A DNA stretch of 64,000 bases from Deltaproteobacteria bacterium (GCA_016713535.1 JADJOY010000035.1:57047-121046); one strand, 5' to 3'; counted from the first letter of the stretch, positions 30,705-41,002 are shown. Notes: generated from the letters alone by a model not told the origin. Translations and numbers: made by a program.

Positions 30705-32276
30705 TCACGCGGCCCGCGCGATCCCCGGTCGGTCGGCCGGTGGCGGCTCCGACCACGTCACCTGCTCGGGGCGGAACGTCCGCCCGGTGAGCTTGCGCAG
30801 CGTGTAGTCGCGGTACTTGATCCGCGTCCACACGCGGTAGAGATCGTTGCGCGCGCCCTTGGTCTTGTAGCTCAACCAGTACGTCGCGACCGTGCTCAAG
30901 ATCGTCCCCGCATACGGCAGGTATCGCTCGAGGCGGTGCTTGAGGATGAACTTCGTCCACGACGCCGGCAGCACACCGGCGAGGATGAGCAGCGTCTGGA
31001 AACGCGCGTTCGCCTTCTTGAAGCGATGACCTCCGGTGAGCACCGAGGGCGCCGCCTCGCCGGTGCGGATCCTGCGCGCCAGCTCGGGGTCGATGTCGCC
31101 GTTCGCGATGCCTTCCTCGGTCATGTCGGTACCCGGGAGGTACGCGAGCCAGAACACGTTGATCCGCGCGACCGGATTGTCGAGGTAGAAGCGCACCGTG
31201 TTGCGGAGGTCCTCGTCGGTCTGCCCGGGCACGCTCAGGATGTGGTCGACCGCGACCGTGATGCCGGCGTCGCGCAGCAGCTCGAGCGAGCGCTCGATGC
31301 GGCGGATCGACTCGGATCGCTTGAGGAAGCCGGCGCGCACGTCCTCGTTGAGCGACTGCACGCCCATCTGCACGTCCACGCAACCCGACTCCTTGAGGAG
31401 CTGCGACGTCAGCGGGGTGATCGCGCCGGGATGGACCTGGGTCCAGAACGGGATCTTGAGGCGCGAGCCGTAGACGGTCGCGAACTCGCGGAGCCACTGC
31501 GGGTTGGTGGTGAAGTTGTCGTCGACGAAGCGGACGAAGTAGATGTCCGCCTCGTCGCGGTTGCGCTCGATCTCCTCGACGACGTGCTCGGGAGTGCGCC
31601 GCCACTCGTAGGTCGGTGCGTCGATCACGCGACGAAGCGCCGTCTTGTAGCAGAAGCTGCACCGCTCCGGGCAACCGCGCTGCGCGAAGGTGTTGTAGCC
31701 GATGCGGAAGAGTGGATGCTCTTCCCAGTAGATCTGCTTGTCGGGCGCGGGTAGCTCGTCGAGCCCCGACCACAGAGGACGCATCGGATTCGAGACGGGC
31801 GTCGAGCCGTCGCGGAACACCAGGCTCGGGATCTGGCGGAGCCGGTCCGCCGAGGTGTCGCCCGACTCGAGCGCGCGGACCAGCTCGACCAGCGTGTGCT
31901 CGCCCTCGGCGCGCACCACGTAGTCGACCTCGGGGTGCGAGATCACCTCGAGCGGCTCGACGGTGGGGTGAATGCCGCCGAACGCGATCGGCACCGACGT
32001 GCGCTCCTTGATCGCGCGCGCGGTCTCGAGCCCCCAGCGATAGAGGAAGCTCGTGACCGAGAAGCACACCAGGTCCGGCCTCAGCTCCTCGATGCGCCGG
32101 AGGGTGGAGGAGCGAAAGCTCATCCAGCGGTTGACCGGCGCCAGCTGGATGTACGGATCGTCGAACAGCGCCGGCTCGAAGATCAGCTTGGTGCGGTGTC
32201 CGGCCTGTTTGAGCGCGGCCGACAGCATCTCGACTCCCAGGCTCTCGTAGCCGGGGTACACGAAGGCGACGTCCAT
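30705..32276 (-). CDS. B12-binding radical SAM enzyme
   Basis: 523 residues, unbroken. The N-terminal cobalamin-binding domain has MDVAFVYPGYESLGVEML and PIAFGGIHPTVEPLEVI. The radical SAM core has GCPERCSFCYK (CxxxCxxC binding the 4Fe-4S cluster), FVDDNFTTNP and GVQSLNEDVRAGFLKR. The C-terminal 100 residues are basic with hydrophobic patches (FILKHRLERYLPYAG). Class-B methylases of this type act on lipids, hopanoids, phosphonates and other targets. The target here is unknown. It is the first gene before the PEP-utilising membrane protein. Confidence 0.88.
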   Translation of the reverse strand: MDVAFVYPGYESLGVEMLSAALKQAGHRTKLIFEPALFDDPYIQLAPVNRWMSFRSSTLRRIEELRPDLVCFSVTSFLYRWGLETARAIKERTSVPIAFGGIHPTVEPLEVISHPEVDYVVRAEGEHTLVELVRALESGDTSADRLRQIPSLVFRDGSTPVSNPMRPLWSGLDELPAPDKQIYWEEHPLFRIGYNTFAQRGCPERCSFCYKTALRRVIDAPTYEWRRTPEHVVEEIERNRDEADIYFVRFVDDNFTTNPQWLREFATVYGSRLKIPFWTQVHPGAITPLTSQLLKESGCVDVQMGVQSLNEDVRAGFLKRSESIRRIERSLELLRDAGITVAVDHILSVPGQTDEDLRNTVRFYLDNPVARINVFWLAYLPGTDMTEEGIANGDIDPELARRIRTGEAAPSVLTGGHRFKKANARFQTLLILAGVLPASWTKFILKHRLERYLPYAGTILSTVATYWLSYKTKGARNDLYRVWTRIKYRDYTLRKLTGRTFRPEQVTWSEPPPADRPGIARAA

Positions 32277-32740
32277 GGATGCGCTCTACCTCGATTCGAT
32301 CCGCGGGGGCGGCACGGATTATCTCCCTCCAGGACGAGGGGGCCAACCTCGGTCGCAGCGGTGCCGCGGTCCTGGCGGAGATCCATCGCTTGCGGCGGGC
32401 ACCGCACGGGCTCTGGCCCCGATCATTCACGAACACTTCGTGGCGAGGCCGCCGAGCGTCGAGCAGCTTGCGGATGGACGCTCGAGTCGGGGCCTGAAGG
32501 CGGACCTCACCGTCCGTCGAGGGCTGGAGCTCCCGACTACGCCCGCAGAGGCCGAGGATCCGCGGCCGAAGTCGAACTCGTCGAGGATAATACGGGCTAG
32601 GCTCTCGCGCCCCTCGCGCAGCCGGCCGCGCCGAACGTCCCTGACCCGAGAGCACGGTTCCCGAACTCCCCGCCACGCCTTCGACGGACGCTCGGCGCAC
32701 GTGTCGGTGGACGGCCGGCGGCGCGCTGGTCGTCATCGGC
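32277..32740. other. intergenic region between divergent genes
   Basis: 464 bases between the radical SAM start and the GTG of the membrane protein. No convincing gene is seen; frames here are short or are extensions of shadows. ATAATACGGG near 32586 could be part of a -10 region for the rightward gene, but no matching -35 box is clear. Confidence 0.5.
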
Positions 32741-34722
32741 GTGGCGCTGATGAGCGCCTGGGGCGTGCCGATCGCCGAGACGATCCGCCTCGCGCTCGCC
32801 ACCGTCGCGCTCGGGGTGCTGCCCGGATGGGTCCTCACCGCGCCGTTTCGCCGGCTCGTCGCTGGCGCCGATCGCGCCGTGTGCGCGGCAGTGCTCGGGT
32901 TGGTCACCACGTCGCTGGTCCACTACCTCTGGAACACGCACCTCGCGGGCCGGCCGTCGTGGCCTGGGACCGACGCCGCGCTCTTCGGGTGGTGCGCGGT
33001 CTGTGCTTGCGCGGCCCTGACGATCACGTGGCGCGATCGAAGGGCGGCACCCGAAGCGACGACCCGGGATCCACGCTGGACGCTCGCTCTCGTCGGCGTG
33101 GCGCTCGCCGCCGTCCCCGCGCTCCTCCCGTTCGCCGATCCCAACGGCCAGCTCGACGCCACGGGGATCTCGTTCGACATGGACGAGTTCACCCACTTCT
33201 ACCTGGTGGGCTCGATGCTGCGACCCGGAGCGCCGAGCGTCAGCACGCTGGCGGGCTTTCCGATGCCGCCCTACCAGTTCGGCGTGCCGTCGCTCACGGC
33301 TGCCTACCTGCGCCTCGTGGACGTCGATCCCGTCCACCTCCAGTGCCGCTGGCTCGCGCTCCTGACGCTCGCGCTGGACGCGGCGAGCGCGGCGGTGCTC
33401 GCGCGACGGATGCTCGGCTGCCGACGCGCCGCCGTGGGCGCCGCGCTCGCGCTCTTCTACGCGGGCGACGCCGCCACGACCTGGGGGCTGGTCGGTCAGA
33501 CACACTCGGCGATGGCGTACGCGAGCCTGGCGGTAGCGGTGTTCCTGGTGATCGTCGGCCTGGGAGGAGCGCTCCACTCCGTCACCGAACCTCACGCCGG
33601 CGCGCGACCGCACGCCGAGCATCGCGGCGCTCGTCGCCGCCGGCTGGCTCTTCGCGTCGCTCTTCCAGACCAAGGCACCGCTTTTCTTCACCAGCGGCGC
33701 GGCGCTCGGCTGGCTCGCGCTGGTGCGGCTACGATCGCACCGCGACCCCCGGCCCCTGGTCGCGATCGGCGCGATGGTCGTCGCGACCGTGGTGCTCGCG
33801 AGCGACCGATGGAGCTCGGTCCGCTCCTCGCCCCTCCGGCTCGCCCCGGGCGCCAACCTCGCCGCAGCCCTCGCGATGCTCCCGCCGCCGTGGAGCGGGA
33901 TGGGTCGCTGGCGCGGGCTGGCGTTCGTCGCGGGTGTGCCCCTGGTGGCACTGGGGATCGGGAACCTGCGCTGGGTGGGGCTCGCCGCAGCGTGGCGCGC
34001 GCGGCGGGGCCTCGGCTCGGTCCGCGCCGGCTGGCACCTGCTCGCCGCGGCGGGTGCGGCGGGGCTGGTGGCGGCGAACCTCGTGTACGAGCCGGACAAC
34101 CCGGGAGGACTGGCGCCGATCTGGTTCGCCCAACACCCGGTGCTCCTGGTCTCGCAGCTCGTCGCGGGGCTCGGCTTCGCGGCGATGCTCGAGAGCCGCG
34201 CGCGCAACCGCGTGGGCAATGGGGGCGCTGATGCTGACCGCCGTGGTGACGGCGAGCCTCGGCGTCGGCGACGAGCCGCAGCGCTTCGAGCGCGCGGAGC
34301 GCGACTGCGGTGAATGGCTCCGCGAGCACACCGCGCTCGACGCGCGCGTGCTCCACGACCCGGAGCGCACCGGGCTCCCGATCTTCTCGCTTCGGGCCTC
34401 GGTCCTCGCGCTCGAGCCGATCCTGCGCGGCGACAAGCCGAACGGCATCGCCCCACCCGACTACATGGCGGCGCTGACGCGGGCCGTCGACGAACGGCGG
34501 GCCGCTGTCGGCCGGTTCGTCGCGGCCACGCGCGCCAGCGAGGCCAACGCCATCGCCGACGAGCTCGGCGCATCCTACCTCTTCCTCGGCGGTGACGATC
34601 CCCTCGGCGTCGATCCGGTCGAGGCGTTCGGCACCCCGCTCACGACGTGCGGCGGAGAGGGACGTATCTTCGCCGTCGGCGGACACGCGGCGACGACCAC
34701 GCTCGCCCCCGTCGCGCCCTGA
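32741..34722 (+). CDS. polytopic GT-C-like membrane protein (two frame changes)
   Basis: About 660 residues with ten or more hydrophobic helices and a soluble C-terminus. The first external loop carries GISFDMDEFTHFYLVGSML, with the acidic DxDE cluster seen in GT-C enzymes. A later loop has PPYQFGVPSLTAAYL. The frame changes near 33610, after which AAGWLFASLFQTKAPLFF continues, and near 34212, after which AMGALMLTAVVTASLGVG continues. The GTG at 32741 is the first usual start after an in-frame stop. The last codon forms TGATCA with the stop of the convergent gene. Function is inferred only from fold-level features. Confidence 0.6.
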
Positions 34723-36852
34723 TCACGGGCCAGCCAGAGCCGCTCGCAGCACCACGCGCGACGGCGCGCGCGCCACGACGCCCGGGTACTCGAGGCGCAC
34801 CACGAGCGGCTGCTGGGCCGGCACGAAGACCTGGACCGTACGGGTGACGGCGCTCGGCGGCAGCTCGAAGGTCTCGTCGATCGTGCGGTCGATCCTGAGC
34901 CGGACGCGCTTCGCGGCGCTCGCGTCGTCGGTCGCGGCGAACGACAGCGCGAGCTCGGCGAGGGTCCCCTCCGCCGGGCTCGGCAGGTCGATCCGGTAGG
35001 TCGCCCGCCCGCCATCGACCGTCCACGAGACGTCGCGCGCGTGATCGCGCCACGTCGCATCGTCGATCAGCCAGGGCTCCCCGTTCCATCGCTCCCGGTC
35101 GTCGCGGAGAAGATAGAGCGAGAGCACGAGCTGATCGAACGCGCGACGTTCGACGAGCCGGTGCGCGGCGTCCATGTGCGCGGTGACCTCGCGGCTCACC
35201 TTCGGTGCGAGCTCGAGCAGCCCGAACTCGCGCTCCTGGAAGTCGAGCACCCACACGCGCCGGAAGGCGCGATTCTCGAGCGCCGCCGGGAACGGGAACT
35301 CGCGGTCGTCGGCCGGCAGCCACACCAGCGGATCGTCCCGATCGGCGCGACCGAGGGGCAGGCGCGCGAAGCCCGACGCGTCCTGGAACCGCACCTGCCC
35401 CGCGCTCACCTCGTCGACCACCAGCGCCGAGTAGAAGAACCGCGGCAGCACCCCGACGGCGTCGCCGTCCTGGAGGTGGCCGCGGAGGTAGCGCGCCGCC
35501 TCGCGGATGTCGGGCCGCTCGGCATGGGTGCGACCCGCGACGGTGCTCGCGAGGGCCGCCAGCGGCAACACCGCGAGCACGGCGAGGCGTGCCCGCGGCG
35601 ACGCCGAGGTCGGGAGCCAGCTCACGCCGGCACGCTCGAGGGCCGCGACCACCGGCAACACCACGAGCGGCACGAACGGCAGCACGTGCCGGGCTCCGAA
35701 GTAGGTGCCCCCCGAGGCTTCGGCGTACTGATACTGCTGTACCGCGCGGAACGCGAAGTACGGCGCGAGCCCGACCACCACGGCCGCGGCCACGATCCGG
35801 CCTGCCCGATCGCCGCGCCTCCCGAGATACGCGGTCGCGCCCAGGAGCGCACCCAGGCCCGTCCAACCCGGCCATCCGGTCGCGATCCGGAACGTCTCTC
35901 GAAGCTGCGCCCACCACGGGAAGTCCATGGCGTAGAGGTCGACCTCGCGGCTCACGTAGCCGCGGAAGAGCGCCGCGCCCCAGCGCATCGCGGGCAACCA
36001 CGGGACCACGGCGAGCCCGAGGCACGCGGCCACCACCACGAGATCGAGGCGCGCGCGGCGGCGCGCGCCGATCGGCAGGGTCGAGGTCTCGAGCCAGGCG
36101 ATCGCCGTGGCGCCGACGAAGAACCAGAGTTCGACGTAGTGGGTGTAGAACGCGGCCGCGCCGAGAGCGACGGCCGGCCAGCGCCACCCCGCCGAACCGC
36201 GTCCGATCCGGACGAGCGTCACCGCTCCCCACCACGCGAACGCCACGAAGAGTCCGTAGGGCGTCGCGTCGAAGCCGTAGCGGGCGCCGAGTGGCGCCCA
36301 CGCCACCCACGCGAAGCTCGCCAGCGCCACCCCGTCGGCGCGTGCGGCCGGAGCGCCTGTCCACGATCCCGCGAGCAACCGGGTCCAGCACCACGCGCCC
36401 GCGAGCGCGAGCCCCCACGCCGCGAGCTGGAACCAGCGGGTCGTCTCGGGACGAAGGCCGAGGTGCCGCGCGAGCGCGATCGGCACCCGTGAGAGCGGCT
36501 GGTGCGCCTGCTCGATCCCCACACGATTGACGAGCACGTCGCGCCAGGTCTCGGCGAGGTCGGTCTCGACCACCAGCGCGTACTCGAGGTGGTCCATCGG
36601 CTCGGGCGGGCTCCAGGGCACCCGGAGCGCCATCGCCACCAGCCCGATCGCGAAGGCCATCCGGCGCGCGCCGCGAAGGCGGTCTGGCACGCCCGCGCCC
36701 TCCGTGGGCGGCGGCGATCCGGGCTTCGCGGGGTCGGTCGAGATCCGCCGCCGCCACGACGAACCAGCGACCGCGATCACCACCAGCGCGATCGCCAGCG
36801 GGACCTCGAGGATCGGGTCGATCAGCCGTGCAACGTCGCCGTCGCTCGCCAC
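34723..36852 (-). CDS. GT39-like polytopic glycosyltransferase
   Basis: 709 residues, unbroken. About 11 transmembrane helices. The first loop reads PEPMDHLEYALVVETDLAE (Asp/Glu pair after helix 1). GARYGFDATPYGLFVAFAWW and YTHYVELWFFVG resemble PMT_2/GT39 family proteins. The last 200 residues form an extracytoplasmic beta-rich domain with WTVDGGRATYRIDLPSP. Such proteins move sugars from polyprenyl phosphate to lipid or protein acceptors. It is 25 bases downstream of the RSH gene on the same strand. Confidence 0.75.
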   Translation of the reverse strand: MASDGDVARLIDPILEVPLAIALVVIAVAGSSWRRRISTDPAKPGSPPPTEGAGVPDRLRGARRMAFAIGLVAMALRVPWSPPEPMDHLEYALVVETDLAETWRDVLVNRVGIEQAHQPLSRVPIALARHLGLRPETTRWFQLAAWGLALAGAWCWTRLLAGSWTGAPAARADGVALASFAWVAWAPLGARYGFDATPYGLFVAFAWWGAVTLVRIGRGSAGWRWPAVALGAAAFYTHYVELWFFVGATAIAWLETSTLPIGARRRARLDLVVVAACLGLAVVPWLPAMRWGAALFRGYVSREVDLYAMDFPWWAQLRETFRIATGWPGWTGLGALLGATAYLGRRGDRAGRIVAAAVVVGLAPYFAFRAVQQYQYAEASGGTYFGARHVLPFVPLVVLPVVAALERAGVSWLPTSASPRARLAVLAVLPLAALASTVAGRTHAERPDIREAARYLRGHLQDGDAVGVLPRFFYSALVVDEVSAGQVRFQDASGFARLPLGRADRDDPLVWLPADDREFPFPAALENRAFRRVWVLDFQEREFGLLELAPKVSREVTAHMDAAHRLVERRAFDQLVLSLYLLRDDRERWNGEPWLIDDATWRDHARDVSWTVDGGRATYRIDLPSPAEGTLAELALSFAATDDASAAKRVRLRIDRTIDETFELPPSAVTRTVQVFVPAQQPLVVRLEYPGVVARAPSRVVLRAALAGP

Positions 36853-36877
36853 GCAGCCGATCGCCAGGGAACCCGGA

Positions 36878-39211
36878 TCAAGCGCCCTGCGAGACCCGCT
36901 GGACGCCTTTCACCGATCGCAACGTGTCGACGATGCGCTGGATGGTCTTGGGGACGTTGGTCCCGAGCACCAGCTTGAGCTGCCCGGTCTCCCCGACGAC
37001 GTCCATCCGGAACTCGTCGATGTTCACCTCTTGGTCGGCGACGACCTTCGCGATGCGGTGGATGAGCCCGACCTGGTTGTCGACCACCAGCTCGAGCTTG
37101 AGCCGCGCGGGGAGCGCGCTCGGCTCCCACTCGATCGACACCTGCCCGGTCGGATCCAGACGCGCCAGGCTCGGGCAGCTCCGGAGGTGCAGGCTGATGC
37201 CGTTGCCCGTGGTGAGGTAGCCGAGGACGTCTTCACCGAGCACGGGCGAACAACAGCCCGCCAGGCGGATGAAGGCGTCGTTGAAGTCGCGGATGGTGAA
37301 GCCGGGGCGATCGAGGCTGGCGCGCCGGAACAGGATCCGCGAGAGCAGCGAGCCCGACGCGCGCCGCGCTCGCGCCGCGCGCCCCTCCGGCACGAGCTTG
37401 GCGTCCTCGAGGAACTGCAACGAGTCGATCTGCCGGAACCCCACCTCGATCAGGAACTCGTCGAGGTCGAGCTTGCGAGCGCGGAGCGCCTCCTGGAACG
37501 CGCTGCTCGCGATCAGCTCGGTCGCGACGAGCGAGTCTCGCTGGGTTTCCATGCGGAAGAGATCCCAACCCACCTCGCGCGAGCGCTCGCGGCGCTGGCG
37601 CTTGAGCGAGCGACGGATCGAGCTCTGTGCGCGCGCCGTGACGGTCCACTCGAGCCACTGCTCGGTGGGGCGCACGTCCGCGGAGGTGTGGACGTCGACG
37701 ACGTCACCGTCGCTGAGCGCGGTCGAGATCGGCACGCGCCGGCCGTTCACGGACGCCCAGTGCGCGAGGTCGCCGACCTTCGTCGAGTGGATGCGATAGG
37801 CGAAGTCGAGGCAGCTCGCCTTGCGCGGGAAGGTGAAGGTGTCGCCCTTCGGGCTGAACACCTGGATGGTGTCCGGCAGCGCATGACTCAACACGTCGGC
37901 CATGCGCAGGTCGTCGTCCTCGGTGAGCGTCTCGAGGAGCTGCAGGTAGCGGAGGTAGTACTCGGACAGCACTCCCGGCCCCTGCGCCCAGTTCGCGACC
38001 ACGCCGCGCTCGTTGGTGAGGTCCATGTCCCGGGTCGTGAGCGAGAAGTCGAGGATCTGCCCCTGGCGGTTCACCTGCGTGACGATCGCCTTGTAGCCGT
38101 TCGGCTTCGGGTTCGAGATGAAGTCGCGGATGCGGCCCGGCACCGCGCGAAACATCTCGTGCACCACGCCGAGCGCCGAATACACCTTCACGCGGTCGGC
38201 CACGAGCACCTTGAAGCCGCGGTGGATGTCGTCGATCACGCGATCCGCGTGGATGTAATCGGTGGCGTCCCGCCACAGCGGCACGACCTGGACGGCACCC
38301 AGGTTCGCCGCATCGAGCCCCGCGGCGACCTCGGCCGCGATCGAGCGCGCGGGCCCCTCGCGATCGCGGCGGAGGGCCTCGAGCTGGCGCTCGATGCGCG
38401 CGAAGCGCTTCGGGTAGAGGTACTGGAACGAATAGCGCGACAGCTCGCGGCTGATCTCCCCGAGCCCGAGGCGCGCCGCCACCGGCACGTAGACGTCGAG
38501 CGTCTCCTGCGCGGTGCGACGCTGCTTGTCGCGTCGCATCGCGCCGAGCGAGCGCACGTTGTCGAGGCGATCTAGGATCTTGACGATGAGCGTGCGGATG
38601 TCGCGCACCGTCGACACCAGGATCTTCGAGTAGGTCTGGGCCTTGCCACGCTCCCAGCCCTTCGCCTCCTCGGCGGTGATCTTGGTGAGGCCGTCGACGA
38701 CCTCGGCGATCTCGCCGTAGTCGCGCCGCAGCTCCCGCAGCGTGACGTCGGTGTCCTCGAGGGCGTCGTGCAGCAGCGCGATCGCGACCGTGTCGGGATC
38801 GAGGCCCAGCTCGCTCGCCTCGAGCGCGATCCTGAGCGGGTGATGGAAATAGGGCTCGCCGGACTTGCGCGTCTGGCCCGCGTGGAGGCGCTCGCCGTCG
38901 ACACGCGCTCGCTCGGTCCGGCTCAGATCGGCGTCCGGATATCCTCGCCTCAGATTGGCGACGATCCGGCCCCAGTACTCGTCGGCGAGACGATCGGACC
39001 CGGGCGCCGCAGGCGCCGTCGTGCTGGGCTCACAGGATGGTTCGTCGCCGCCGGCGTCCGTGCTGACCGACACCGAAGACGCCACGCCCGTGCCCGCGTC
39101 GTCGCCCGCTCCGCGCGCGCTCAGAACGGTTCCCCAGCCCGCGCCAGGGTCGCCGACGACGTCGGCCGGTGGCCGGTCCGAGGCGGAGGAAGACTTTCCC
39201 TTCGGAGGCAT
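36878..39211 (-). CDS. rsh: RSH (RelA/SpoT) protein with intact hydrolase and degenerate synthetase domain
   Basis: 777 residues from the ATG at 39211. A low-complexity N-terminal extension is followed by the HD hydrolase with YFHHPLRIALEA, ALLHDALEDTDVT (HD near residues 148-149), VVDGLTKI and ILDRLDNVRSLGA. All metal and catalytic positions look present. The synthetase region keeps DFISNPKPNGYKAIVTQV but lacks the GRxKxxYSIxxK loop. EVQIRT is replaced by FSLTTRD, and the EMHxxAExG segment is also changed. TGS (FSPKGDTFTFP) and a C-terminal ACT domain follow. Likely a (p)ppGpp hydrolase only. Confidence 0.88.
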   Translation of the reverse strand: MPPKGKSSSASDRPPADVVGDPGAGWGTVLSARGAGDDAGTGVASSVSVSTDAGGDEPSCEPSTTAPAAPGSDRLADEYWGRIVANLRRGYPDADLSRTERARVDGERLHAGQTRKSGEPYFHHPLRIALEASELGLDPDTVAIALLHDALEDTDVTLRELRRDYGEIAEVVDGLTKITAEEAKGWERGKAQTYSKILVSTVRDIRTLIVKILDRLDNVRSLGAMRRDKQRRTAQETLDVYVPVAARLGLGEISRELSRYSFQYLYPKRFARIERQLEALRRDREGPARSIAAEVAAGLDAANLGAVQVVPLWRDATDYIHADRVIDDIHRGFKVLVADRVKVYSALGVVHEMFRAVPGRIRDFISNPKPNGYKAIVTQVNRQGQILDFSLTTRDMDLTNERGVVANWAQGPGVLSEYYLRYLQLLETLTEDDDLRMADVLSHALPDTIQVFSPKGDTFTFPRKASCLDFAYRIHSTKVGDLAHWASVNGRRVPISTALSDGDVVDVHTSADVRPTEQWLEWTVTARAQSSIRRSLKRQRRERSREVGWDLFRMETQRDSLVATELIASSAFQEALRARKLDLDEFLIEVGFRQIDSLQFLEDAKLVPEGRAARARRASGSLLSRILFRRASLDRPGFTIRDFNDAFIRLAGCCSPVLGEDVLGYLTTGNGISLHLRSCPSLARLDPTGQVSIEWEPSALPARLKLELVVDNQVGLIHRIAKVVADQEVNIDEFRMDVVGETGQLKLVLGTNVPKTIQRIVDTLRSVKGVQRVSQGA

Positions 39212-39335
39212 CCGAATCGACCCTCGCGCCGCGCCGCGGAATCGCTCCAACTGCGCGTACAGCCGACGATTCTAGGTCTCGAGCTTAACACGAGCTCGGC
39301 TGCGCCCCAATCGAAATCGGCGACCGGCACGCCGC

Positions 39336-39364
39336 TTGCGGTGTCGGGGGGGCAAGGATATGGT
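39336..39364 (+). promoter_or_regulatory. putative promoter of the radical SAM-larE operon
   Basis: TTGCGG and TATGGT separated by 17 bases, in the divergent region between the RSH gene and the radical SAM gene; the -10 box is 140 bases before the ATG. Moderate match. Confidence 0.3.
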
Positions 39365-39504
39365 GGCGCCGACCTTCACCCGGGAGGACGCGCACGCGGG
39401 AATTTTCGCGTGGCGTGAACCCCCACCGGACAGCTCGGCCGGCCAGCGCGGCGAGCCCCACGGACCGAACGAACTCGCACGACGACCAGCCCCGCGGAGC
39501 GACC

Positions 39505-40992
39505 ATGGCGCGGATCCTGCTCTACAAGGCCTTCCGTCCGCTCGAGTACTACACCGTCACCCAGCCACTCGGCCTCATGTACCTGGCGTCGACGTTGCGC
39601 CAGCACGGTCACGAGGTGGCGATCGTCGACATGATCGCCGACGTCCTCTCGCCCGAGGACGCGGTGGAGCGCGCCAAGCCGTTCGCGCCCGACCTGGTGG
39701 GCATCCACGCGATGACCCACGAGGCGCCGACGATGCACGCGCTGGCGCGGCAGCTCAAGGGCTGGCGCGCGGACCTGCCGATCGCGGCCGGTGGGCCCCA
39801 CCCGTCGACGGATCCGCACGAGACGCTGCGCAACGAGGCGATCGACGCGCTCTGCATCGGCGAGGGCGAGGATACGGCGCCCGAGCTGTTCCAGCACATG
39901 CTCGCGGGCGAGGCACCCGTGGGCGTGCTCGGCGCGGCGTACCGCAAGGACGGCGAGGTCGTCGTCGAGCCGCCGCGCCCGCCGATCCTCGACCTCGACC
40001 GGATCCCGTTCCCGGCGTGGGACCTGATCGACGTGCCGCGCTACTTCGATCTGCCCAAGTTCTCGACCGTCTGCAAGCGCAAGCAGTACATGTCGATCTT
40101 CACGTCGCGCGGCTGTCCGTACTCCTGTACGTATTGCCACACGATCTTCACCAAGAAGTTCCGCACCCGCAGCGTCGACAACGTGATCGCGGAGCTGCGC
40201 GCGCTCCACGACCAGTGGGGCATCCGAGAGCTCCACATCATCGACGACATCTTCAACTGCCAGATGGACCACGCGAAGAAGATCTGCGACCGGATCGTCG
40301 AGGAGAAGCTCGACTTCGCGATCACGTTCCCGAACGGCGTGCGCGGCGACCTGATGGACAAGGAGCTGCTGCAGAAGCTCTCCAAGGCCGGCTGCTACCG
40401 CATCACCTACGCCATCGAGACCGCGTCCCCGCGGCTGCAGAAGGTGATCAAGAAGCACAACAAGCTCGACAAGCTCCGCCAGGTCATCGAGTGGACCGAC
40501 GAGATGAACATCCTCCAGAACGGGTTCTTCATGCTCGGCTTCCCCGGCGAGACCCGCGAGGAGCTCAAGACCACCATCAAGTACGCGCTCGACTCGAAGC
40601 TCCACACCGCGCAGTTCTTCGTGGTGAACCCCTTCGAGGGCACCGAGCTCACCGAGCAGGCCCGCGCGCTCGGCAAGGACTTCTCCACCGACCCCGAGAT
40701 CTTCAGCTACTTCCGCGCCGAGAACACGCTCTGCGAGGTGCCCCCCGCGGAGCTGAACGCGATGCAGCGCGCCGCGAACCGCCGCTTCTATCTCAACCCG
40801 CGGCGCGCGATCCGCTTCATCACCCTCTATCCGCAGCGCACCCAGCTCGTGGGCCTCTTCTTCATCTGGCTGGTGCTGTCGTTCAAGGTGTTCAGCGACA
40901 GCCACGAGAAGCACAAGTGGACGAGCTTGTTCCGCAGCTTCCGGTTCTTCCGCCGCCAGAAGGAGCTCACGTCCGCGGCGGCCCCCGCCTGA
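39505..40992 (+). CDS. B12-binding radical SAM enzyme
   Basis: 495 residues, unbroken. The N-terminal cobalamin domain has YTVTQPLGLMYLASTLRQ and PIAAGGPHPSTDP. The radical SAM core has SRGCPYSCTYCHTIF (CxxxCxxC), IIDDIFNCQMDHAKKIC and YAIETASPRLQKVIKKH. The C-terminus has a hydrophobic helix (LVGLFFIWLVLSFKVFSD), suggesting membrane association and a lipid or lipid-linked substrate. The ATG at 39505 is preferred to earlier in-frame starts, which lack similarity. larE begins ten bases after the stop. Confidence 0.9.
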   Translation: MARILLYKAFRPLEYYTVTQPLGLMYLASTLRQHGHEVAIVDMIADVLSPEDAVERAKPFAPDLVGIHAMTHEAPTMHALARQLKGWRADLPIAAGGPHPSTDPHETLRNEAIDALCIGEGEDTAPELFQHMLAGEAPVGVLGAAYRKDGEVVVEPPRPPILDLDRIPFPAWDLIDVPRYFDLPKFSTVCKRKQYMSIFTSRGCPYSCTYCHTIFTKKFRTRSVDNVIAELRALHDQWGIRELHIIDDIFNCQMDHAKKICDRIVEEKLDFAITFPNGVRGDLMDKELLQKLSKAGCYRITYAIETASPRLQKVIKKHNKLDKLRQVIEWTDEMNILQNGFFMLGFPGETREELKTTIKYALDSKLHTAQFFVVNPFEGTELTEQARALGKDFSTDPEIFSYFRAENTLCEVPPAELNAMQRAANRRFYLNPRRAIRFITLYPQRTQLVGLFFIWLVLSFKVFSDSHEKHKWTSLFRSFRFFRRQKELTSAAAPA

Positions 40993-41002
40993 GGTCCGCC
41001 CC

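Noticed and set aside
30673-32910. 745-codon minus-strand frame
   Set aside because: Overlaps the B12 radical SAM gene in another frame; Arg/Ala/Pro-rich without a recognisable domain.
36527-38575. 682-codon plus-strand frame
   Set aside because: Antisense of the RSH gene, which is intact and full length.
36878-39211. Loss of the RSH synthetase motifs caused by frame errors
   Set aside because: No alternative frame in this region contains the missing loop, and flanking conserved segments stay in one frame.
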